Part shown: one piece after another, positions 1 through 10,600 of the stretch
Layout of the letters: each line of letters opens with the position of its first letter
Position numbering within the stretch: position 1 is the stretch's first letter
DNA from: Watersipora subatra
Lineage: Eukaryota > Bryozoa > Gymnolaemata > Cheilostomatida > Watersiporidae
DNA: 64,000 nucleotides
Assembly: GCF_963576615.1 (NCBI RefSeq)
Contig: NC_088714.1
Location: forward strand, 35,071,143 to 35,135,142
Direction of reading: 5' to 3'
Notes under the pieces: model-generated
The model's database searches: none
What the model was told of the DNA's origin: nothing
Seen by the model: only the letters and a program-made list of their open reading frames with translations
Made by a program: the position numbers and the translations under genes

Positions 1-712
1 GAACACGATGGCTTCTGTTTACACTTTCATGCAACCTCATTCGTCGAAATATTTTCGTAAATATACTTCACGCATTCAATAAAACCATGTCTATTGTTCA
101 ATTTGTTCTTACGCGTCTATTTCATAATCATTGTAATGCTGTCATTCTCAGTACTGATTTCTTATAACCTACCGTGAAAATTCGTTTAATTTTTTAACTT
201 CAGCTCAACGGAGTACATAACATTGTCTGATAAACATGACGAGCCTGTTGGTCACCTGTGATAATCGAAAAATGCTGCAGAAATTATTCCTGTTGTTTGG
301 CAGAAAGTATGGGTCACATGATCAGATTACAATAGACGATTAGATCAAGCTGAAACAAAACTGTAAAGTAGTGAGCATCTATATTTGATACGGGTCTTCG
401 GTAAAACCCGAAGTGTATGTCATAAACTAGTGCTACGAGAAGTTTTATATTGAGCTTTGTATTGGCCTTTCAAGTCACGTGAGAACATCACGTGTCAAAA
501 CAATCACCAAACGGAATGACTACATCAGAGAAATAAACTGATTCCGACCTACGGCGGATTCGTGATGGCAGCGATTAACTGTTCGTTTTTTAGCTTCTAA
601 GAGCTTGTAATCACATTTCCACATATTTGGCACCTACAACACAGCAGAGTAAGACATGGTGAATCTTCTGATATCAAATAGCCGTAATGTGAATTTTGTT
701 GCAAGTCAACCT
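1..712 (-). mobile_element. TTAA-flanked long-inverted-repeat element, copy 1 (cut by window edge)
   Basis: This is the right-hand part of the ~880 bp element that is complete at 2277-3152, 32108-32991 and 39881-40747. The segment from the window start matches the interior of the 32108 copy. It ends in the shared terminus GCAAGTCAACCT followed by TTAA at 713-716. No coding capacity is visible, so it is a non-autonomous (MITE-like) copy. The left half lies outside the window. Confidence 0.8.
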
Positions 713-2276
713 TTAAGAATACAAAAACCTAAAATAAATAAAACCAAAAAGTGCTTGTCCAGGCCTCTCAGTCAGTATCTAATGGAAGCCTACACAAGGG
801 TTCGAGTATAGAGATGAGCCAGTTCAACTAGGTTGAGAGTGTCAAATGCAAAATAGTGGCTAATTAGTGGTTTCACAGTTTTTTATTAGTGTCGGTCTTT
901 CCACATAAAATGTGCCACAGTATATTCAATATCAAAGTATTTCAGCAAAACTAAACATATTTTAGATCTTTGATCGTACTAGAAAGAAAATAACTTGAGT
1001 CACTGGTACTGTAATTAAACAATAACAGTCAAGCGTTGAGCTTCCTTTCCTATTTACTCGCGGCTGAACACCGGATGCGCCTCAATTTACCATCTGATGT
1101 GCTCCATCCCATGACTGGAAGGTTCTACCATGAAAAGCTGTAGCAGCTGTTTGCAATGTAAAAACAAATAGAACGATATGCAAACTTTAAAACTGTTCTA
1201 GACAGGATGCGATGTTGCATTGAAAGCAGTTATCACCTGCAGCTGCTGTCATTGATATCTTGTGAGCGCAAGGCTTTCTAGCTGTCAGACAAGACAAACA
1301 AACAAACAATTCTCAACAACGGACTCCCCATCAATGCATCGATCTGACTTTAAGAATTACAAAGGAAAAGCTAATGACCTGCCACACTGTCATAAAGTAG
1401 ACTATGCTTGCATGATGTTATGGGATGCAACGGCTGCAAGCCTTCCAATAGGCACCTGCCGAGTCTTGACAGGCAGGTTCTGCAAGTTATGACTGGCGGC
1501 ACAAGGTGTCAGTAAAAATGATTCATAAGGAAATATAATTCATAAGTTATCAAGATTGATGAGTGGGAATGATCTGCCATATTAGACATTTTAAGACCGC
1601 AATGATTATGAGCATTTTAGTTGGTTGCTAGGAAAAGTTAGACAAATAGAACAATTTTTACTTTATTTGATGTTATATAGATGACATACAGCGATTATGC
1701 TTGCTGGGGTAGGAAAAGAGGCTACTCAGGCATCCAGTACCAACAAATTAGCGTTTCCAGTACGTTGAGTAGGAATGTAGGGAAACAACCGGAAGCTGCC
1801 ATCTAGCATTCCAGACATGGCAGTGTTGTGGTACAGGGTGTAATAACGCCATGTAAATGATAGCAATGATTGAGCAAAATTTGGTTTGCTTACAAATGGA
1901 CAGACTCATCCAGGGTTGTTTCTAAAGTGATGTAAAACTTGACATTCAGCTCTAGATAAACCTGTTGGCAACTGCTGTGGGAAATAACTGTCATTTCATA
2001 ATCAGAAAAATTGTAAAACTCAACTCATATGAATTGGATTGTATAAAATTACATCACTATGGACTGTATGAAATGTTGTCATAGCGAAAGCTTGGCCAAG
2101 GATATGATAGGACTGAACAATACATCCGCGAAAAATGTAGGTATGCTGTGCAATACAGGTTCTATTCTACTAAGCAAAATGATACTACCAATCGATATAA
2201 AATGATATATAATCGATATAAATGATATAAAATGATACGAGTCATTATCACGAACCTACCAAAACATTTTGTTTAA
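713..2276. other. Non-genic stretch
   Basis: I see no gene that can be supported here. Open frames such as 1262-1492 lack splice context and recognisable composition. A short minus-strand frame around 1070-1150 ends at a GTAAAT-type donor but cannot be linked to any other exon. The right end (2180-2240) contains a small repeat of an ATGATATAAA-type unit. Confidence 0.5.
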
Positions 2277-3152
2277 AGTTTGACTTGCAACAAAATTCAC
2301 CTTACAGTTATTTGGTATCAAAAGATTCACCATGTCTTACTCTGTTGTGTTGTAGGTGCCAAATCTGTGAAAATGTGATTACAAGCTCTTAAAAGCTCAA
2401 AAACAAAAAGCCGCCGTAGATTGGAATCTATTTATTTCGATGACGTAGCCACGAAATTTGGTTATCGTCTTGTCACGTATGTTCTCACGTGAATTGAAAG
2501 GCTAATACAAAGCTCAATATAAAACTTATCGTAGCACTAGTTTATGACAAACACTTCGGGTTTTACCAAAGACCCCGCATCAAATATAGATGCTCGCTAC
2601 TTTACAGTTTTGTTTCGGTTTGGTCTAATCGGCAAGTCGTAATCTAATCATGTGACCCAATACTTCGCAAATAATTTCTGCAACACTTTTCGATTATCAC
2701 AAGTGACCAACAGGCTCGTCATGATTATCAGACAATGATATGTACCCCTTCAAGTTAAGGCTAAAAAACTAAACGAATTTTTACGGTAAGTTATAGGATA
2801 TCATTGCTAAAAGTGACAGCATTACGATGACGATAAAACAGACGCCTAAGAACAATAGACATAGTTTTATTGAATGCGTGAAGTATATTTGTGAAAATAT
2901 TTCGACGAATAAGGTTGCAAGAAAGTGTAAACAGAAACCATCTCTCACAACTACATCACATTTGAGCCGTTTTGGAAAGGGAATCCAAACTACGGCGGTC
3001 TCGTGTGGCTGCGACTTTTTGTTCGTTTTTGAGCTTTTAAGAGCTTGTAATCACCTTTCCACATATTTTGCACCTACAACACAACAGAGTAAGACATGGT
3101 GAATCTTTTCATATCAAATAACGGTAATGTGAATTTTGTTGCAAGTCAACCT
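2277..3152. mobile_element. TTAA-flanked long-inverted-repeat element, copy 2
   Basis: The left end reads TTAA then AGTTTGACTTGCAACAAAA. The right end is the inverted GTTGCAAGTCAACCT then TTAA (3153-3156). The terminal inverted repeats are about 150 bp long. The 876 bp body has no transposase. TTAA duplication is the hallmark of piggyBac-type integration, but the ends do not begin with CCC as classical piggyBac ends do, so the superfamily is inferred. Confidence 0.85.
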
Positions 3153-3156
3153 TTAA

Positions 3157-5371
3157 ACAAACTTATCATGTTTTCTTCTAGTAGAATAACTGAGTGCACA
3201 GTGAGTCATCATCAATCAGCTAGTTACGATAAATTTCGAGTTGGCAGAAGTCCAGTAAAATACACCCATACAAATTTTAATCAAGCTGGGCAAACCGAGC
3301 AACAATAAAGGAAACAGCTGGATGTGGTAGCACATCGCCATCAGCCACTCTATTGTATTTGTTTACGTGTTGATTAACACATGATAGCGTGTTTTGTTTT
3401 CAGCAAACCATGAACATGGTTACGAAATTGCCAATAACTGAGTGTTTTGATAAAGAATGTTTGGCAAGGCTAGAGAAAAAGCAAGGATATGCTGCTTTTT
3501 ATGTTTTGGCTCTGTACAATTCAAAACACAAGTTACTTAAACCCTTTAACTAGTAAACACTCCATCTTTTGATGTTTGGACAGAAGCACAAACATTTTAA
3601 TAATTATATACTATTCTAGTCAATACCAAAAAACTAAAATTATAAAAATCCTGCAATGTGTATACACAAACAATGCATTTTCTGTAATGCCAGTTTCCAA
3701 TACACAAAATACTGGTTGTTACAAGTACTGCAGTTGTCACTACGCTAGATTTTTTGTTAACATCAGTATCTGTAGTGATAGAACACTTACAAGTGTTTTA
3801 TGGGCTATCAAAATATCATATCAGAATAACAAATGTGTGAAGGGACTATGGCAGAGTATCTTAAGCGTATAGGCAATAACTGAAAGATTTCTAAAATCAT
3901 TAATAAAGCTAGTTTTGAAACAGCTGCACTACAGTTTTTGTTACAAAATTAAACAGCACAACACTGAGTTATAGATAAATGACATGATTTGATGATCAAC
4001 TTAACTTACCTGGAGAGCTGAGTATTTGTTACTACAACTTTTCTCTGCCGCGTGGAGGAACGATAGTCGCGAGAATTAAGGTTATAGTACAGACAATCTT
4101 TAAATAAACTGTTAACTTGTAAAAATTTAAAAGGTTTGATAGTTCAAGTATGACGATATGAAGCCGCGCTTTGACCTAAGCGATAGCAATTGTTCATACG
4201 TACTACATTTTTAGTAAGCACGCTCCTCGAATTTTGTCACGCTGTAATGTTTACTAACAGTCACGAAAGGGCTGGCCTAAGGAAGATCGCAACTCCTTCT
4301 ATTTGTACTAAGTATTCCGACGTTTGGTAGTGCGCAAATCAACCTCTCGCATCCGCGATACTTCGCGAATACCATTATGGCTCCTTCGTACGCGATATCG
4401 TAGTGTGCATTTTATTTACTGGTCTTACGGTCGATAGTCAAGAACATTTGATACAAATGACTATAATTAAGTTCTAATTAAATAAAACTTAACAAAGTTT
4501 ACTACATTGCAATGCTTTTAAGCGTTTTGTGCAAATATAACAAATGCGCGAGAATTATAATGATAGTTGCAGTGATAGGTGATGATGCTAGCCAAAATAA
4601 ATGGATATTTTTGTTTCATTTCTTTTAGCTATGACCTGCTTTAAAAACTAAATGCTTCGGACTATTGATAAATAAAAAGTATGATTATTATAACAAAATA
4701 TTATAAATAAACCATTTTTGCGGCTTTTGTAAACGCTAATAATTATACGCCGTAAGATTTTAAACTTTCCAAGAATGCATTTAGTAATAACAACTACACA
4801 TATTGTGAAGGTGATTGCTATTTAATTCACCACTTGGGTAGCATGACAAACCTTTTCTGACACCTATACCCTCTAAATAATTTTATAGGCTTTTGCTTAA
4901 AGCTTTCTATAATTCATAGCCAATGGCCTAATAGCTCACAAAATAGAAGTTAGTTTCTACAATCTGAACGTATGCATATATGTCTTGCCCATTTTTTATC
5001 TGGTTAAACTACATGAGCTAGAAACTAAACACTTATACACACCGCCAGTCTTATCGCTGTCTGAGCATTTTTGAGTACAAACATATGTGACTAACTGAAC
5101 CTTGTTTAGTGTTCCTTAAAACTTATCATTGCACAAATAGTTTTTAGAAAGCGCTCTGTTAACTCGACTTCTACTTTTGAGTTCGGAGTTTTACTAAAAA
5201 AGGTTATCTCCGTTTATGTTTTGAAACACATCTAATAGGTCACTTCTACCTGAAAATTCAGCTTTGCCAAAGCTCGACTCTCTAGAGAATTTCATTGTCA
5301 TTACCATACTTTCACCAGAGTGAAAATCTATTTTTGACAACTTTGTAACAAGCTAATGAGCCAGTACTGGA
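3157..5371. other. Non-genic stretch with a CpG-richer island near 4.03-4.4 kb
   Basis: There is no supportable gene. Around 4020-4400 the base composition shifts, with many CG dinucleotides including CGCG and TCGCGA. On the minus strand an open frame of roughly 45 codons with no ATG runs into a good donor (CCAG then GTAAGT, boundary near 4010). This may mark a promoter or first exon of a leftward gene whose other exons lie outside the window. This is inference only. Confidence 0.3.
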
Positions 5372-5449
5372 TAGAAGGGTGAAGACAGCCAATGGTAATT
5401 GACTACAGTCTATTTAACTTTATTACCACTGGCTGTCGTCACCCTTCTA
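5372..5449. repeat. Imperfect palindrome (28-bp arms)
   Basis: The left arm at 5372-5399 and the right arm at 5422-5449 are reverse complements with a few mismatches, around a 22-base loop. The core is TAGAAGGGTG...CACCCTTCTA. It could form a hairpin and may be a small foldback element. No target duplication is obvious. Confidence 0.7.
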
Positions 5450-5817
5450 CTTGACCGCAACCTCAAACCAACTAACCTCCTGATTAGCATTAAAATCAGC
5501 GGGCATCCTTGGACTCACTGACCTTGCTGCTGATATTACTTATGGTGTTAGTGGATAGTAATCTACCTTTCTTTTTGGCCTTAAGCAAGTTCCATTAGTT
5601 CCAGAGCTTGGAATGGTCGACAATTATTTTTGTGTTCGTTACTTCTATAATTATTCTCATGCCAGCTCATCTCTCTCTGAGCAGAAAATTCTGCTTGGGC
5701 CCTTCAAGTGCAGTACTTTCAAGACCAGTACTGAAAGAGCTGAGCTGCATGCCTTCTCCATAGTTGCACCTCAGCTACCCCAGGTAGTTCTAAATTTCTG
5801 CCATCAGCTCCTCTTAA

Positions 5818-5990
5818 AGGTTGAATTCCTACAAAATTCACATTACAGTTATTTGGTATCAAAAGATTCACCATGTCTCACTCTGCTGTGTTGTATATGC
5901 AAAATATGTGGAAATGTAATAACAAGCTCTTAAAAGCTCAAAAGCGAATAGTTAATCGCAGCCATCACGAAAACACTGTAGATTGGAAAA
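5818..5990 (+). mobile_element. Solo end of the TTAA element family
   Basis: After TTAA (5814-5817) about 170 bp match the left terminus of the element at 32108, including CATTACAGTTATTTGGTATC and ACAAGCTCTTAAAAGCTCAA. The similarity then stops with no partner end. It is a truncated copy or solo terminus. Confidence 0.75.
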
Positions 5991-7654
5991 GGAAACAGAT
6001 TGGTACTTGATAGCATTATGAGATAATATGAGACAAGATAAACTTTGAAGTCAAGGTAAAACTAGTAATTTGCAAATGCCTGTGGCAAGATGTGTGATAT
6101 TTGTTTTTCAGTTTCTGTTAGTTTTCTTCTATTTTACATCACAAGAGGAATGCCTGCTTTACTTTAGTCAGCCATTCAAACAGTTCACTTTTTCATGAAA
6201 CGCTTAGGTTTAAGGTCTCTAGTTTCCTGCTAATGCTAGCCAAAATGTTATAAATACCGGCAACAGAAACGCAAAAAAAACTATTTACACTCCCTTAACA
6301 GTCTAGCAGAACTCATCAAATACACAGCTGCTAAAATTTTGCAAGATTTGATAGTTGAAAGCCCAAAAATTATGATTATCATTTGAATGTCTGTTAGCAC
6401 AATAACATGTTTAGCAGCAAGTTCTTGTGAATGTTTCCTTGCCAGTGTTGCAACTGGCAAGGAGCATACAAAAGGACTTGCATTTTTAGCATATTTGAAT
6501 TATATATACATTTTATATACTTTATATATTATATATATATATAAAGCACATAAATTTGCATATGTTGTTTATATGTTTTAGCCAAATACGTAATAGATAA
6601 ATACAAATATCAATTGCTGGGAATACATTTTCTCAGTAGGTAATTAATGTTTCGCGTGGTAAAAGTGACACTATATACTCGACCATGATATTTCATCGAT
6701 AGGTTATCGATGGAGAGCGGATATCCACTGTGACCACTAGTTTAATCATCAACTTTTAACAACAGATACACAGTTCATTTTATATCGTTTGGCTGGTTTT
6801 AACAGATACAATTAAATCAGTATAAGTTGCCTCGGCTTGTTGACCCTTTCTACGCCAACTACCGTATGGTAATACAACGTAATCGTGTCAACAGAATCTA
6901 AGCTGGCTAGTTATTTAATATTTATATGGTTGTAAAACAATCATTTACCATTTTGTCAAGTATTTTCTGAATCACAGAAAGTGAACAAATGTATATGTCC
7001 TTGTGGCATTGAGTATTCAGTGAATTCTGCAGAATACATGTGAAAACCTGATACCTTTTTCGATATGATATGGAAAAAGTGTTTCAGTTAATACCCTGCG
7101 TGTTTCCTCATTTCTTTATAAACTGTTTCAAGAAGAATTTAAAGCAGCTTGTGCACCTGCCCTAAAGATTACTAATCATTCAGATTAGATTTTAAATCAA
7201 GTTTTTATTTCAAGTTTTTAATTTAAGTTGCAATTATTTGCATAAATAGGCAGATAATTGCAAAATTTTGTTACTTTATAAAAATCTTGTTGGCCTTTCT
7301 CATCGAATAGTTATTCACCATGTACTTGTAGTGGTTTCCACACTATAGGCCTTGGCAGTTGGAATATTTGATACACGTAAATTACAATACTCCTTTAATG
7401 ATTTAACAACGTTTGATATGTAATACTTTGGAAAAGTAAAAAATCATCTTGCATATTGGCTTAATAATATACCGGTACATCCATTAAAAAGAAGGGTTTG
7501 TACCTTGATAGAAAGTGTGGGCCTGTCAGTTGATTCTTCTTGATACTCAAACCTTTTCAAAGTTGACATTTCAGGCACTGCTGTGGATTTGGTTATTATC
7601 TGTCATCCTTATAACTGGTTAGTACATTTTAGACAGACCTTTGACTAGCTGAGG
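5991..7654. other. Region upstream of the FRG1 start codon
   Basis: AT-rich and without exons I can support. It contains a TATATA-type microsatellite near 6500-6543 and a perfect 8-bp inverted repeat, CATCGATA-GGT-TATCGATG, at 6694-6712. A TTTTAG at about 7626-7631 could be the acceptor of a 5'-UTR intron just ahead of the FRG1 start codon. The transcription start is not identifiable. Confidence 0.35.
6694..6712. promoter_or_regulatory. CATCGATA/TATCGATG inverted repeat
   Basis: Two 8-bp arms, CATCGATA and TATCGATG, are separated by GGT. They resemble the TATCGATA core known as the DNA-replication-related element in insect promoters. It lies 0.95 kb before the FRG1 start codon. A regulatory role is a guess; the palindrome itself is directly visible. 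Confidence 0.3.
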
Positions 7655-10600
7655 ATGGAGTATTCTATGGTGAAAGGTGGAAAATTGTCATTCAAAGGTG
7701 AAAAAAAGAAAAGGTGACTATTTCATTCCCCTTTTATAGCCTGTGTGTATTTGCTCATGAATTAAATTCAAGTTATGTGCTAAAAATTTATTGAGCAGTT
7801 ATCATTTTTTCCTGTGTATATTAACTAATACGTATGTAAGTTTCTCATTTTTTCAAAAATAGTAGGTCCATAAAGTTTTCTGATAGTTGCAGATGTTGCA
7901 TGTATTTGAGATATGTTTGGTTTATGCCGTGCAATTTATTTTAAATACTTCATTGTCTCCTACAATCTTTGTGTTTCAAGTGGGGCCATGTTGTACCAGC
8001 TGTACCACATGTTTTACCATCTGTACCACATGTTGTACCAGCTGTACTACATGTTGTACCAGCTGTACTACATGTTGTACCAGCTGTACCAGTGTCTCTT
8101 ACCGTGTTTCAGATAATTCATAAAGTTTTATGAATTTTTATCCCATATGCTAGCTATTGTCTTGTTGTGTTTAGTTGATGGTTAAATGTTGCTTGTTGTG
8201 TTTAGTTGATGGTTAAAGGTTGCTTGTTGTGTTTAGTTGATGATTAAATGTTGCTTGTTGTGTTTAGTTGATGGTTAAATGTTGCTTGTTGTGTTTAGTT
8301 GATGATTAAATGTTGCTTGTTGTGTTTAGTTGATGGTTAAATGTTGCTTGTTGTGTTTAGTGTTTTATTAAGAGTTTGCTGTTGCAGCAAGAAACATAAG
8401 AAAGCAAAAAAGAGAAAACATGAGGAAAAAGGAGAAGGCAGTCATTCCCTCCAACAACATCTCATAGAGGAAGATACTAAGAAACATGGTAGATATCAGG
8501 ACTATGTTGGCTTGGTATTTGGAGTTGTTCTCTTTTTTTCTATACAATAGCACATTCAAAGTCGGAGTCAAATTCTTTTTTAACCAAGTGTGCATGTTTC
8601 TAATTATTAAAAACTAGCACCCTAGCGGTCTAGTGTGATAGTATATGCTCAATAAGTCTAACGTCATAGAATGTGGATATTTGGTGCAGTATGTAGCGTG
8701 TGTGTTAGTATCAGTAGTAGCATGCCGGGTGGTGAAGCCGAAGGTCGCAGGTTATAATCCCATGTAATGCAGTCTTTTTTCCAACCCCAATCATGGTGTC
8801 AGACGGATGGCCACAGCTCTTATTATAGCAAAAATTTGAATGGGTTTCTAGTTGATTTCTCAGTATCTGGATGTGTGACGATCACTTACTTACAGTTTGT
8901 GGTAAGGCGTTATGCTGCAATATTAAGTAAACCAGCCCTAAATCGTGCAAGAAACTAATTTACAGCGGACCCTCGCCATACGATTTTAATTCATTCCGTT
9001 GTCTGCATGGTAAGGTGAAAATGTCATGTCGAAAGGTACAGAAACCCGTAGTAATCAGTTAATGCAAACACCTCCTGGTAAAAATCATCAAAATTTTACA
9101 TACCAATACTATTTTTAATTAAAAATATTTTACGCTAATGTGCTGTACATATTGAAAATTAGTAACAAAATAGTATGTTTACCGTAGTAACTATCGTTAC
9201 CTACAGTAACTTTAGTGTATTTAGTGTTTATGATCTGTAATAAAATGTAACATTACAATGTACCATGTGCAGTACGTACCGTAGGGAGTTCTTATCTTTG
9301 AGACAGATGTATAACATAAACTTTGAATTAAACTTAAAGCACATTAATTACATAATTTTTTTATTGTATATTTCAATACATTAGAGTCTGGGCTTTAGAA
9401 TGAGCTATTGTTTGCCATGGTGAGACAGACATTGGTTGGTGTTTATAGGATTTCCCCAGAGCTCTACCGCAGATATGTTTACTGACATAGGCTCGGAAAT
9501 TGTGACGTCACAATTTTCATATGCGGTGTTGTGTGCTCTTACCGCCTATTTTATTGCTTACCGCTTATATTTATCAACTACGATAATGACGCTAGTGTCA
9601 GGTGAAGATAGGACAACTCCAGAGAAACAATGAAGATGACAAAGGAATCTGTCATTAGTTCTCCATGTACAGATTATTTCTATGATAAATAACCCAGATT
9701 CAAAGCACCATACTATGTTTTCCCGATGATATTATGCACTAGCCCTCTCATTTTATTGTGATGTTGAAGGTCGCGACTGAGGCTAATTAGTTTCAAGCAT
9801 TGCATGGTCTCGCGAAAGTGCGATTGACATATAGTCCTAGGGCCACGCAACTACAGGTCACAATTTAATCGATGTGATTTCATCACCTTTATCAACGACA
9901 GTACATTTAGTGAAGCATAATTAATTAACCCAGAACATGGGTTTGTATTGGTCGGGCGTTAGCACGATCCCGGACATTGTTGATTATCTAGAATCCTAGT
10001 TTATTATTCGCGCTCTTCGGGTTTAACAGCACCGATTGTCACAGAAAAGCGCAGCCTCAATGGCAGTGAAAGGGATCGACTACCTAAGGCTAAATAATAA
10101 TTGTGACATCACATTTTGAGAACCTGAACCAAGTGTTTTTTTTTGCAGGACATACTTTTGACACCCTGTTTTTCATGGTTCTATTATTCTTTGTGTATTG
10201 AATATAGGCTCATTCGAAAGCCAAGACTCTGATGTATTGAAATATATAATAAAAAAATTATGTAATTTATGTGCTTTAAATGAATTTAGCTTACTAAACA
10301 CATACTTAAGGCTAAGTTTTAGTATGTATTTTACTAAACTTCAACTTTGTCATCATCTAAAATTTTATTACCTATTTGCTTCCGGTTTCTTCTCACAATA
10401 ACTTTTATTGCTGAACTGAGAGAGAGCGAGCATAGTGTCTCTTTTAGGCGTTGTGGAAGGGATTTTGGCGAATAGCATATCGGTATCTTTATTATTCCGA
10501 AGTATTCAGCACACCGAGTGCCAAATTTGAATTGCAAGAGAAATGTTTGTCGATATCGTATTGCAAAAACAATGTCGTATGGCGGGGACAAAAAAAACAA

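Noticed and set aside
1070-1155. Minus-strand frame TAFHGRTFQSWDGAHQM ending at a GTAAAT donor
   Set aside because: Short, and cannot be joined in phase to any exon in the window; could be chance.
7887-8123. Cys/Thr-rich ORF resembling a keratin-associated or metallothionein-like protein
   Set aside because: The Cys-Cys-Thr-Ser periodicity follows from an 18-bp tandem repeat inside FRG1 intron 1.
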